From contig OZ246020.1 of assembly GCA_965230795.1 (NCBI GenBank), positions 496,001-560,000 on the forward strand: a stretch of 64,000 nucleotides of DNA, written 5' to 3'. Within the stretch, counting starts at the first letter, position 1. The number at the start of each line of letters is the position of its first letter. The stretch comes from PZPK01 sp965230795. GTDB taxonomy: Bacteria; Pseudomonadota; Gammaproteobacteria; Pseudomonadales; Oleiphilaceae. A program made the position numbers and the translations under genes. This document shows positions 52,219 to 60,342 of the stretch, in pieces. Below the pieces are notes generated by a model, which had not been told where the DNA came from, made no database searches, and saw only the letters and a list, made by a program, of their open reading frames with translations.

Positions 52219-53884
52219 AGCTCAGGGTTTCGGGTTGCTGGGCCGCTTCATCAATACGCGGTTTCGGTGCGCCCGGACGCTGCAACCAGGTTGCCGTTGA
52301 ACTGACCGCATTTAATTTGGGACGGCAGGGTGAAGTGGACTCGGCTGCGATGGTTTCAAGGGTGTTATCAACGTGCTGTGCCATGTCGGTAAGGACGCTC
52401 TGCACCGGTTTGCCATCATGAATAATCTGTCCGGCATATTGCCACCACAAGTCAAACAAGCGCATGTAGTCAGGTACGTTAATACCGGTGGGAGTCCACA
52501 CCTGTCGACCCCGGCTGCGGTAAAACTCGACGAGTCCACCAAGACGGTCAGCGTTTTGCGTCAAGTAGTCGGAACGAATGTCTGAATCACGGATGGGGGT
52601 CAGACCTACCTGGGTTTTGCGCAGGGAGACAGATTTTGAAACGACGAATTGGGCATAGAGCCAGGCCGCCTTGACGCGCTCAATCGGGGTGTTTTTCAGA
52701 AAGGTCCAGGAGCCGGAATCCTGGTAGCCCAGCTTCATGCCAGGTTGCCAGTAGGCACCTTTTGGGGAAGGTGCCATCCGCCATTTGAGGCTGCCGTCTT
52801 CGTTAACGATGGGAGAGCCGGGTTTGCTGAGCTCCGACGCGAAGGCGGTATACCACCAGATTTGCTGGGCAATATTGCCTTTACTTAGCCATCTCCCGGC
52901 TTCGGTAAAGTTAAGATCCCGGGCCACCGGTGGGGCATAGTTGATTAGCCAGTCACGAAACTTAGTCATGGCATAGACCGAGGCCGGACTATCCAGGGCA
53001 CCGCCGCGGGCAACGGATGCTCCCGCAGGTCGACAACCTTCGCTGCGGATGCCCCATTCATCAACGGGAAAGCCATTGGGTAGCCCAATATCGCCAGCCC
53101 CCGCCAGCGACAACCAGGCATCGGAAATGCGCCAGCCCAGAGAAGGATCGGCTTTACCATAGTCCATGTGACCCCAGACCCGCTGTCCATCAAGGTTTTT
53201 GACGTGGACCGTAAAGAACTCGGCAATGTCTTCGTAAGCGGCCCAGTTCTGGGGAACGCCCAGTTTGTAACCATAAATCTCTCGAAATTGCGCGCGCAGA
53301 TCTTCCCGTTCGAACCAGTCAGCACGGTACCAGTAGAGATTGGCAAACTGTTGGTCCGGCAACTGGTACAGATGACCATCGCTGCCGGTGGAAAACTGCA
53401 GGCCGATAAAATCCTTGATATCCAGGGTGGGTAAGGTGATGTTTTTACCCTCATCGGCCATAAAGCTGTCCAGTGCTCGTACTTCGCCGCTGCGGGAGTG
53501 ATAACCGATCAGATCGCTGTCATTGACATAGGCATCGTAGAGATTGACGCCGGTGGCTATCTGGTTCTGAAGTTTTTTAATGACGTCATCTTCGCCGGTG
53601 ACCTCATGGATCACGCGGATGCCGGTAATGTCATAGAAGGCTTTGACCAGTACATTGGATTCGTACCAGTGCGTATCGATGCGTTCGGAAACGACGCGAA
53701 CGGTAATGTCACGAAACGGTTCGGCCGCTTTGGCAAACCACTTGAACTCTTCCAGTTGTTGCTCGCGGCTTAACGTCGACAGCGAAAATTCTTGATCCAG
53801 CCAGCGTTCGGCCTTGCTGTTCCAGGAGGTATCCGCCAGGCAGAGGCAGGGAAGCAGCAAGGCGAACACCATCATGCGCAGCAT
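52190..53884 (-). CDS. Family 1 solute-binding protein resembling glycerol-binding GlpV, without ABC partners
   Basis: A 564-residue exported protein with a short signal peptide (MLRMMVFALLLPCLCLADT). The mature part resembles the large binding proteins of glycerol ABC importers: an AERWLDQEFSLSTLSREQQ lead, EFKWFAKAAEPFRD, NLYDAYVNDSDLIGYHSR near residue 112 and a PDQQFANLYWYRADWF segment near 178. No GlpSTPQ-like permease or ATPase genes are in the window. Its stop lies inside the start of a second binding protein, suggesting coupled expression of two solitary binding proteins. Ligand unknown; glycerol-like is a guess. Confidence 0.85.
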   Translation of the reverse strand: MLRMMVFALLLPCLCLADTSWNSKAERWLDQEFSLSTLSREQQLEEFKWFAKAAEPFRDITVRVVSERIDTHWYESNVLVKAFYDITGIRVIHEVTGEDDVIKKLQNQIATGVNLYDAYVNDSDLIGYHSRSGEVRALDSFMADEGKNITLPTLDIKDFIGLQFSTGSDGHLYQLPDQQFANLYWYRADWFEREDLRAQFREIYGYKLGVPQNWAAYEDIAEFFTVHVKNLDGQRVWGHMDYGKADPSLGWRISDAWLSLAGAGDIGLPNGFPVDEWGIRSEGCRPAGASVARGGALDSPASVYAMTKFRDWLINYAPPVARDLNFTEAGRWLSKGNIAQQIWWYTAFASELSKPGSPIVNEDGSLKWRMAPSPKGAYWQPGMKLGYQDSGSWTFLKNTPIERVKAAWLYAQFVVSKSVSLRKTQVGLTPIRDSDIRSDYLTQNADRLGGLVEFYRSRGRQVWTPTGINVPDYMRLFDLWWQYAGQIIHDGKPVQSVLTDMAQHVDNTLETIAAESTSPCRPKLNAVSSTATWLQRPGAPKPRIDEAAQQPETLSYEDAIRVWQ

Positions 53885-53985
53885 CCGGTGACCACCTTAT
53901 ATATAGCTAGGGATACCTATTGAGCATAGTCCCGAAATGCGGATCTACAACCTGGTCACGGCGCATTGTTACGTGAAGGAAGCCA

Positions 53986-54753
53986 TCAGGATTTGTCAGT
54001 GTCCGTGGTGGATACCGCGATACCTACCGGTAAGGTTTCAAACCAGTCGAGGAACTGCTTGACCTGATCTCCGCGGAAGATACGGCCATGCTGCGGCAGC
54101 ATCATATCAATGTCCAGTTGGCGTACCCGTTTGATCCAGTCCTGCTTGGCCTGTTCGGAAGGCATCCAGCGCTGGTGAAAGGTTTTCATCTTGGGGATAT
54201 GAGACTCGAAATCTTCAACAAACAGGGGCGCGTCAATGGCTTCGAGCGCCGCGCCAATATCACCGGAAAACAGAATTTTGGCCACCGGATCATACACGTT
54301 AAAGTTGCCCGAGGAATGCAGATAGTGAGCGGGAATAAACTGCAGTGTCAGTCCACCCAGATCAATACTGCGGCCCTCATCCGGGATGGCTTCGTATTGA
54401 ATATTACTCATACCGAAGTGGCGAATAAAACCCTCCCAAAGCCACGGGCTATGAAGTTTGGCATTGGGCAGTACCTGATCCCAAAGCCCTAGCGAGGAGA
54501 TAATATCCGGGTCCTGATGCGAGGCAAAAAGATGGGTGATATGTTCCAGGGTGACATCTTTCACCACCGAGCTGAGCATGGGCGCAAACAGTTCGATCCC
54601 ACCCGGATCCAGCAGCAGGGCCTGATTGTTGTGAACCACCATGTATTGATTGGTATCGATTATTTTCTGGGGCTTTTCGGGATCGCGGCCGTAGACGATC
54701 CATTGATGACGGTCTTGATAAAGTCGCTGTGATTTCACTGTCGAGTGTCCCAA
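53986..54753 (-). CDS. ODP-type di-iron metallo-beta-lactamase-fold protein
   Basis: A 255-residue protein of the metallo-beta-lactamase fold, close to the oxygen-binding di-iron proteins related to flavodiiron proteins but lacking the flavodoxin part. The metal-site segment FASHQDPDIISS lies near residues 76-87 (HxDxD instead of HxExDH). Other likely ligands are in PAHYLHSSGNF (near 141), LFSGDIGAA (near 162) and the late PQHGRIF (near 224). ODP proteins sense oxygen, in Treponema for chemotaxis. The start overlaps the MCP-like gene by 19 bases, linking the two. Confidence 0.82.
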   Translation of the reverse strand: MGHSTVKSQRLYQDRHQWIVYGRDPEKPQKIIDTNQYMVVHNNQALLLDPGGIELFAPMLSSVVKDVTLEHITHLFASHQDPDIISSLGLWDQVLPNAKLHSPWLWEGFIRHFGMSNIQYEAIPDEGRSIDLGGLTLQFIPAHYLHSSGNFNVYDPVAKILFSGDIGAALEAIDAPLFVEDFESHIPKMKTFHQRWMPSEQAKQDWIKRVRQLDIDMMLPQHGRIFRGDQVKQFLDWFETLPVGIAVSTTDTDKS

Positions 54754-55352
54754 CTCTGGTTATTGAGGTAAGTCAGTGCCGCATCGATATGCGCCAGTAT
54801 GGTTCGGATCATAGCTTCCACTTTTCGTGCCATATCCAGCAGCACCTCACTGTGTTCTCCCGTGCGCGGTGCCTCGATCTTGGAATTGACAGCAATGACC
54901 GCAATACTGCGGATGTTCTTCTGCATATCCGTCAGCAGATCCTGCAGTTCCCGGTTGCAGCGCCGCATGCGCTCAAGATTGTGCTGCTCCCGCTGCTCGA
55001 TAGCGGCAAGAAATGTCTCGACAATCGGCGGAATGCTGCCTTCGGGCATCTTCTGTCGGGCTTTCTCCAGTTCACGCTCAAACAGGCTGCTGCGCCACTC
55101 CCGCACGGAGTCGTTGGCGGTTTCCACTGTCATTTTGCTGACCTGATCCGCCAGGGCGATGCTCTCCCGAGAACACTCATCATAGAAACTTGCCAGAATC
55201 GCCAGCCCCGCTGCACTCTCACCGATGCGTTTGGCCAGCGTACGCAGATTTTTGGAGGAAATGGATAAACTGCGGGTGATCTGCTGGGCGTGATGCAGCT
55301 CTGCCGCTACCTTCACGGCCGTTACGGTCTGTTCGGTGTTGTCCGTATGCAT
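54735..55352 (-). CDS. Helical MCP-like signalling protein (soluble, degenerate receptor tip)
   Basis: A 205-residue, wholly helical protein with no membrane segment. Near residues 148-180 the stretch IAVIAVNSKIEAPRTGEHSEVLLDMARKV, represented by VNSKIEAPRTGE, resembles the chemoreceptor hairpin tip (LNAAIEAARAGE) but with substitutions. The remainder is heptad-rich. It may be a cytoplasmic receptor or adaptor working with the ODP-type protein whose gene overlaps its 3' end by 19 bases. This function is inference; a plain coiled-coil protein is the alternative. Confidence 0.7.
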   Translation of the reverse strand: MHTDNTEQTVTAVKVAAELHHAQQITRSLSISSKNLRTLAKRIGESAAGLAILASFYDECSRESIALADQVSKMTVETANDSVREWRSSLFERELEKARQKMPEGSIPPIVETFLAAIEQREQHNLERMRRCNRELQDLLTDMQKNIRSIAVIAVNSKIEAPRTGEHSEVLLDMARKVEAMIRTILAHIDAALTYLNNQSWDTRQ

Positions 55353-55672
55353 TCGCGAGGCTCCGGTTTTGCGATGCGCGTTGAGCTGGGATGCTGCCTG
55401 AGCAATGCCGATAAATATTCAACAGCCTGTTTGGGCAAGTATAGTCTCTCGCTGGTTGATCATACGGCGACTGCACAAATTGCGCTGGATATGCTGGCAC
55501 GATTATCAGGATAGTATCGGCAAACGTGTCCGGGAATTGAGGAAAACTGGTTCAGCATTTGCTTTAAATCAACATGGACGGTGAAGGGAACAAATTTTTG
55601 TCCCGCTACGTGACAAAGCGGCAATCACCGACCATAGTTTATATACAGGACGTTGGCATTGGAGAGCTTTCT
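55353..55672. other. Intergenic region between MCP-like gene and PilZ gene
   Basis: About 320 bases separating two divergent genes. It must carry both promoters; no hairpin terminator, repeat or clear operator was recognised. The PilZ frame is open back to 55574, but that part lacks family similarity. Confidence 0.45.
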
Positions 55673-56092
55673 ATGACAACCCCTCAACATCGTGAGTTTA
55701 TTCGACACCCCTCCAGCATTCCGCTGGATGTCAAACCACGCGCCGCTCAGGAACAGATGAGCCTGAAGCTGAATAATATCAGCGTCGGCGGACTTTCCTT
55801 TGATTCACCTGTGCCTTTTAACGATGGCGCGGTGGTCAATATCCGTATCTCCCTCAAACCTGTATTTCGGGTCAATGCGATTGTGCAATGGTGCAAACGT
55901 GTGGATGACCATTTTGAGCTGGGGGTGCGTTTTCTGGATCAGGAAGATGCCTATCGCGTACGCATGGTGGAACAGATCTGTCACATAGAAGAATATCGCC
56001 ATGACAGAATGCGTAAAACCGGTAAACGCCTGAGTCGTAACAAGGCCTCGCTGGAATGGATTGCCAAACACGGCCAGCGCTTTCCCCACTGA
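55673..56092 (+). CDS. PilZ domain c-di-GMP-binding protein
   Basis: A 139-residue cytoplasmic c-di-GMP receptor. The binding motif is present: a RxxxR-like start in HREFIRHPSSIPLDV (basic residues at about 7 and 11) and the NNISVGGLSF block near residues 34-43, followed by a beta barrel with VNAIVQWCKRVDDHFELGVRFL, shown here by VQWCKR and ELGVRFL. The ATG at 55673 follows GGAGAG. The C-terminus is basic. The effector it controls is unknown; it is divergent from the MCP-like/ODP set. Confidence 0.88.
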   Translation: MTTPQHREFIRHPSSIPLDVKPRAAQEQMSLKLNNISVGGLSFDSPVPFNDGAVVNIRISLKPVFRVNAIVQWCKRVDDHFELGVRFLDQEDAYRVRMVEQICHIEEYRHDRMRKTGKRLSRNKASLEWIAKHGQRFPH

Positions 56093-56100
56093 AGCGCCAA

Positions 56101-57357
56101 TCAACTCTCTGTCGCGCACCAGTCAGCGGCCTGTGCGTATACCTGCGGATCGTAGAGCAGATCAAAGTGGTTACGCTCGTGAAAGATTCGACAGTGATCG
56201 TCAGCAAGCGGTAGCCCCTTGTGGTGATCTTTGCGAACCGCCGTCGCGCTCGACAGCCGGACCAGCACATCACCGAACAGATAGCTCAAGGGGTCTTGAT
56301 GATTTTTTCCCAGCACGGCGGCCATCACGTAGTGCTCCACACCTGTCAGCAATGGTATCGTTTTGGCCCGTGAACGCGTGCGCGCTGCATTTCTTTGCTG
56401 CGAGTCTTCATCCTTCCAATCTTCATCCAGTAGATAGCCATGCCGAAGATCCTGAATGCCGGCACTGCGATATCGGCCCAGTGCGAGTGGCTCCAGGTAC
56501 TGAATAGACCGCATGCCCTTGTCGATAAGATGGCCGAGCTTTTCCAGTGGCGCACCGCTGTGGGGGCTTCCAAGATAAATGGCCCGTTTCAGATAAGGTA
56601 ACCAGGACGCCTTGTTCTCTTGCGCGTAGTGACAGGCACTGCGTATGACCAAGCCGCCCATACTATGACCCACCAAGGTGATGGATCGTACCGAGACCGG
56701 CCAGCGCGCAATCAGCTGTTCCATTATCTGCCCGAACTCACGGCCATTTTCCGAAATATGCCGACCGCTGTTATAGCGCAGGTAAAGGGGAGTCAGGCCG
56801 CGCTCCTGCTGCAGATAGCTGCCCAGATCCTGGCCATTACGCTGCCATTGAAGTTGGGACATGCACAGGCCATGGACCAGAATCACGATATCCGGGCTAG
56901 TCGGCTGCTCCAGGTTCAGCGCCTCATCCATTGAATCCAGATCCAGCGCCTCCGCTTTATTGCTCGCCAGATCATCCGCCGAGCAGCTGGCATACAGGGA
57001 CATCTGGATCGCCAGGGGGTTGTCGTTCGCTGCCAGGGCATCACCACACACGCCATTCAATGCTGCCATGGCCTGTATATAGCGGGCATCCGGTTCCAGT
57101 TCCGGCAAGGCTCCCGGATACAAATCGATCAGGCTTTCCAGACAGTAGCCCACCAGCGATGTGGTGGCCCGCACGCCCATATAACTGCCCATGGCAATCA
57201 AGCCGTGGGCGCGTGTTGGCTGCTCCGGTGCCTTCTCCCAGGGCAGGGGGCGTCGGGCAATGGTTTCGTGCAACTGCTCGATATGGCGCGTCAGGCCATT
57301 AATCCCCTGGATGGTAAAGCGGGTCAGTCCTTTCAGTGGGTCAGTGGGCGCAGACAT
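56101..57357 (-). CDS. Lipase-like alpha/beta hydrolase
   Basis: A 418-residue hydrolase with a helical N-terminal region of about 150 residues. The core has VILVHGLCMSQLQWQ (near residue 157), the nucleophile elbow LVGHSMGGLVIRSA (Ser near residue 230), and a substrate-proximal YLGSPHSGAPLEKLG (near 263). The late HFDLLYDPQVY with ERNHFD supplies a likely catalytic His. It resembles PGAP1/triacylglycerol-lipase-like proteins of bacteria. There is no clear signal peptide, so it is probably cytoplasmic. Substrate unknown. Confidence 0.85.
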   Translation of the reverse strand: MSAPTDPLKGLTRFTIQGINGLTRHIEQLHETIARRPLPWEKAPEQPTRAHGLIAMGSYMGVRATTSLVGYCLESLIDLYPGALPELEPDARYIQAMAALNGVCGDALAANDNPLAIQMSLYASCSADDLASNKAEALDLDSMDEALNLEQPTSPDIVILVHGLCMSQLQWQRNGQDLGSYLQQERGLTPLYLRYNSGRHISENGREFGQIMEQLIARWPVSVRSITLVGHSMGGLVIRSACHYAQENKASWLPYLKRAIYLGSPHSGAPLEKLGHLIDKGMRSIQYLEPLALGRYRSAGIQDLRHGYLLDEDWKDEDSQQRNAARTRSRAKTIPLLTGVEHYVMAAVLGKNHQDPLSYLFGDVLVRLSSATAVRKDHHKGLPLADDHCRIFHERNHFDLLYDPQVYAQAADWCATES

Positions 57358-57468
57358 GGGCGGGCTCCAGATATGACAAGAGCTTCAGTCTATCAGCAAT
57401 GCCGTCAGATTGATTGATATAGATCGTCAAATGGCCGCTTGGACTGCGCATCACGGTCATTACACACC

Positions 57469-57915
57469 TTAGCCAGGGCTTGCTTTATCGGGCTGGAATT
57501 TGATAGCAATGGAAGAGTGGCGTCGTCCAATGGCTAATCGACCATCTCCAATCAATGTATGGGCAAGCGATGCCAGCAGGAGAAAAACGGGATATTCCCA
57601 TCCGCCTCCTTCGCTGGTGAATAACCACCCGTTCGCCGCATGAGTCCATGCGGCGACGAGCATTATCGGCAGCAAGAGCATTGATGCATAGCGGCCATAA
57701 ATACCGAGTAGAATCATTGTCCCGCCAACAAGTTCCAGTGAGAATACTGGCCAGGCCATGAACCCCGGCAAACCTTGACTGTCAAGCCATCCGGTAAAAC
57801 CCTCGATCGAAAAGACAAACCATTTCAACAGAGCATGTGCTATCCACATCATGCCGAGTGAAACTCTCAATACAGTGGCACCCAAGGGTGCGTATTTTTC
57901 ATCGATAGTTGTCAT
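57469..57915 (-). CDS. DoxX family membrane protein
   Basis: A 148-residue protein with four predicted membrane helices. The blocks LRVSLGMMWIAHALLKWF near residue 16, the VFSLELVGGTMILLGIYGRYASMLLLP stretch (shown by ELVGGTMILLGI) and an YPVFLLLASLAHTLIGDG end are typical of DoxX. These proteins are linked to sulphur or thiol redox balance in some bacteria. It is nine bases after the rhodanese-like gene, so the two form an operon probably controlled by the divergent MarR regulator. Confidence 0.88.
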   Translation of the reverse strand: MTTIDEKYAPLGATVLRVSLGMMWIAHALLKWFVFSIEGFTGWLDSQGLPGFMAWPVFSLELVGGTMILLGIYGRYASMLLLPIMLVAAWTHAANGWLFTSEGGGWEYPVFLLLASLAHTLIGDGRLAIGRRHSSIAIKFQPDKASPG

Positions 57916-57924
57916 CTTTACGCC

Positions 57925-58257
57925 TCATTTGCCATGTTCGATAGCGAGATTTGCATCGATCCAGTCCTGTTTCCCAACTGTATATTCCTTGACATTGGTA
58001 TAGCCCATGGTGCGAAGGGTGTGCGCGGCTATTTTCGAGTTTTGGCATTGCCTGTTTGAGCAATACACAACAATCGGTGCGTCTCGATCAGGCAGCATTT
58101 CAGGTGCTTTCTCATTGATCTCGTCATGGGGGATGTTCATTGCACCCGGTAGATGCGCAGCCTGAAAATGTCTGGCTGGTAAGGCTTCAACGAGCGTGAG
58201 GGGTTCTTTTGATTGCAGCACTTTGTGTATCTGTTCGCGGGTAATCGTTGTAGTCAT
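57925..58257 (-). CDS. Rhodanese-like protein
   Basis: A 110-residue single-domain rhodanese from the ATG at 58257 (MTTTITREQ), with GGAGC upstream. The domain shows LVEALPARHFQAAHLPGAMNIPHDEI (in part AAHLPGAMNIP) and the active-site loop VYCSNRQCQNS with the catalytic Cys near residue 62. Sulphur transfer is the general role. First gene of the rhodanese-DoxX pair, divergent from marR, with a palindrome between its promoter and start. Confidence 0.88.
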   Translation of the reverse strand: MTTTITREQIHKVLQSKEPLTLVEALPARHFQAAHLPGAMNIPHDEINEKAPEMLPDRDAPIVVYCSNRQCQNSKIAAHTLRTMGYTNVKEYTVGKQDWIDANLAIEHGK

Positions 58258-58281
58258 CTTTAGCTCCTTAAAAACATATGG

Positions 58282-58293
58282 TTGCAAATGCAA
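58282..58293. promoter_or_regulatory. Palindromic operator 1 (MarR-type)
   Basis: TTGCAAATGCAA has perfect 5-bp arms around AA and lies 24 bases before the rhodanese start codon. With its extended context GGTTGCAAATGCAACTA it nearly copies the second site 37 bases away. A TATAAT lies just after it (58295-58300), a likely -10 box for marR. Confidence 0.6.
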
Positions 58294-58318
58294 CTATAAT
58301 TACGCTAGCAAGATGTGG

Positions 58319-58330
58319 TTGCATATGCAA
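58319..58330. promoter_or_regulatory. Palindromic operator 2 (MarR-type)
   Basis: TTGCATATGCAA is a perfect palindrome, in the context GGTTGCATATGCAACTA, 25 bases before the marR start codon. With operator 1 it makes a symmetric pair, each site about 25 bases from the start of the gene next to it, as expected for one repressor controlling both directions. Confidence 0.65.
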
Positions 58331-58355
58331 CTAAAATCGCATACCATTTGAGCTT

Positions 58356-58808
58356 ATGAAGAACTTACCGAATGACACGACAATTGGTGCCTGGGTGACG
58401 CTGCACCGGGCACACCGAAAGTTAATGGATGCCGTTGGCTCAACGCTTAAAGCGAACGATTTACCGGGGCTTGACTGGTACGACGTGTTGCTGGAGTTAA
58501 ATCGGGAAAAAGCTTCGGGTCTGCGTCAGTTTGAGATCGGCGATAAAGTCTTACTCAATAAACACAACCTTTCCCGTTTAATCGATCGCCTGGAAAAGCA
58601 GCATTTGGTGAGAAGGGACTCGTGTGAGGAAGATGGTCGTGGCAACCGAATAAAAATCACTGACGAAGGCGAGAAATTGCTTCGGTCGATGTGGCCTGTA
58701 TATGGTCAATCCATACAGCAAGAATTCGGCGAGCGTTTGAACGACGATGAGCTGTCGGAACTGTCACGTCTGCTCGCAAAGGTGCTGGCCAAAGACTTGA
58801 GCAGCTAG
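58356..58808 (+). CDS. MarR family transcriptional regulator
   Basis: A 150-residue winged-helix dimeric regulator. The DNA-binding part shows LRQFEIGDKVLLNKHNLSRLIDRLEKQ (recognition helix around NLSRLIDRLEKQHLV near residue 70) and the wing RRDSCEEDGRGNRIKITDEGEKLL near residue 89. The long helices at both ends are the dimer interface. It is divergent from the rhodanese-DoxX pair and probably represses both itself and that pair through the twin TTGCA-N2-TGCAA sites. Signal unknown; oxidants or phenolics are common for the family. Confidence 0.9.
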   Translation: MKNLPNDTTIGAWVTLHRAHRKLMDAVGSTLKANDLPGLDWYDVLLELNREKASGLRQFEIGDKVLLNKHNLSRLIDRLEKQHLVRRDSCEEDGRGNRIKITDEGEKLLRSMWPVYGQSIQQEFGERLNDDELSELSRLLAKVLAKDLSS

Positions 58809-58860
58809 ATCCCAGGCAAATGGATGGGGTCGTTGGGGCGGCAAACCAAAGCCTACAAGC

Positions 58861-59283
58861 TTACAGTTGCGAGGGTCTTGTCTCCGGGAACAAGGCATAC
58901 TGGGCTTTATAAAACAGCTCCATTTCCTCGTCCTTGACGCCATCAATCGACACCAGTTGGTTGAGCATGGCCATAAAGTTCAGCTTTGAACCCGGGTTGT
59001 CTTTCAGAAATTCCGCCAGGGTATTCAGGTCTTCCTCCACCGGGCAGTCAATGTGTTTAACGCGCTCATGCAGGCTGGCAATCTGGTCATCTGAAAGATC
59101 AAATTCATGTTTCAGTATGCGTGAGAAGGTGCTTTTTTCGTGGCTCGTTTCCTTACCGTCCGCGGCAATCACCCGATACAGTAATGAAGCCAGCGCGACG
59201 TGCAGGACTTCACTTTCATGATGCTCAAATATGCGTGCGTGGTCGTGCACTTCATCCAGCCAATGTTTGATAGACGTAAACAA
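58861..59283 (-). CDS. TerB family tellurite-resistance-like protein
   Basis: A 140-residue helical protein with the TerB pattern: VLHVALASLLYRVIAADGKETSHEK, shown by YRVIAADGKET (near residue 36), and NFMAMLNQLVSIDGVKDEEMELFY near residue 102 with the repeated acidic IDGxxDEEE-like metal motif. The general role is stress-related and metal-binding; the exact function is unknown. Stop faces the marR stop at a distance of about 50 bases. Confidence 0.88.
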   Translation of the reverse strand: MFTSIKHWLDEVHDHARIFEHHESEVLHVALASLLYRVIAADGKETSHEKSTFSRILKHEFDLSDDQIASLHERVKHIDCPVEEDLNTLAEFLKDNPGSKLNFMAMLNQLVSIDGVKDEEMELFYKAQYALFPETRPSQL

Positions 59284-59479
59284 AACGACCTCCTGATGTG
59301 TACGGAATGTGTCCCATGACTCTCACTAGCATAGCAAATCCATAGTAAAACGATTCAGAGATATGCCGGGTTCTTGATGATTATCAAAGCCGAATGCCTT
59401 GCCTTTTTGCGTCTTCAGGGTGTGCAGAGGATATTGATGAAGTAAACTTTGACGAAATTACCCCCAAAGCAAAAAAACG

Positions 59480-60232
59480 ATGCCCTATAAAGATCGATCC
59501 GAACTGAAAGTCCTGCTCTTGCAAATCAGGGAAAGCGAGCAGGTCAAAAGGGAAGAACTTGAAAGCTTTGCCCGCTACAGTCGACTCGACGTTGAGCAAT
59601 TCGACGTCCTCAATGTCTTTGAACAGCCTGAGTTTAGAAGCGATGTGGCGCAGGGCTATGACGCCCTGTTTGTGGGTGGGGCGAGCGAGGCCAATGTCAT
59701 GGAGCCTGAGATCTATCCCTTTGTGCCCTTTGCCGAGCGCCTGCTGTTGCAGTGTATTGACGATAGCTTGCCGGTGTTTGCCTCCTGCTTTGGTTTTCAA
59801 TTAGCGGCGCAGGCTCTGGGTCGGCAGATCGTCGACGACAAGGACAACTACGAAATGGGCACGATTCCGATCAGCCTGACGGCGAAGGCGAAGTCAGACC
59901 TTATATTTCGCGATGTCTCGGAGGGTTTTCTGGCGGTATCGGTACACCAGCAGAAAGCCCTGTCGCCGCCCGATGGGTGTGTGGAGCTGGCCTATACCGA
60001 TATTTGCTGCCACGCCTTCAAGGTAAAAGACAAACCCTTCTGGGCCTTTCAGTTTCACCCGGAAGTGGACCTTAAAATTCTGATTGAGCGACTGACCTAC
60101 TATAAAGAAAAATATACCGATGATGACGGACATCTGGCCGAGGTTCTGGAAAACGCCCGGCCGACACCGGAATCCAATCACCTGATCGGGGCCTTTGTTG
60201 ATCGGGTGTTGCTGGGTGAAGAGAACAAGTAG
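59480..60232 (+). CDS. Type 1 glutamine amidotransferase
   Basis: A 250-residue class I amidotransferase domain standing alone. The nucleophile is in VFASCFGFQLAAQALG (Cys near residue 103), and the catalytic His and Glu are in FQFHPEVDL (near 197-205). It is of the GMP-synthase-like, stand-alone type often linked with gamma-glutamyl or peptide hydrolysis. No synthetase partner is adjacent. Start ATG at 59480 has an A-rich, weak upstream site; an earlier start is not supported. Confidence 0.87.
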   Translation: MPYKDRSELKVLLLQIRESEQVKREELESFARYSRLDVEQFDVLNVFEQPEFRSDVAQGYDALFVGGASEANVMEPEIYPFVPFAERLLLQCIDDSLPVFASCFGFQLAAQALGRQIVDDKDNYEMGTIPISLTAKAKSDLIFRDVSEGFLAVSVHQQKALSPPDGCVELAYTDICCHAFKVKDKPFWAFQFHPEVDLKILIERLTYYKEKYTDDDGHLAEVLENARPTPESNHLIGAFVDRVLLGEENK

Positions 60233-60342
60233 GCAATGGCGGCGGCTTTTTTGTTATAAACCATATCTTGAATGACTGAGAGGCGGGGTTTTCACTTTTT
60301 GAGGGTAAGGCCTAACTATGCACCTAGAAAAATGGAGAGCAC

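Noticed and set aside
57403..57470. Leftward readable stretch after doxX that could be a frameshifted tail
   Set aside because: DoxX already has a normal length and the stretch shows no similarity; a frameshift is not needed.
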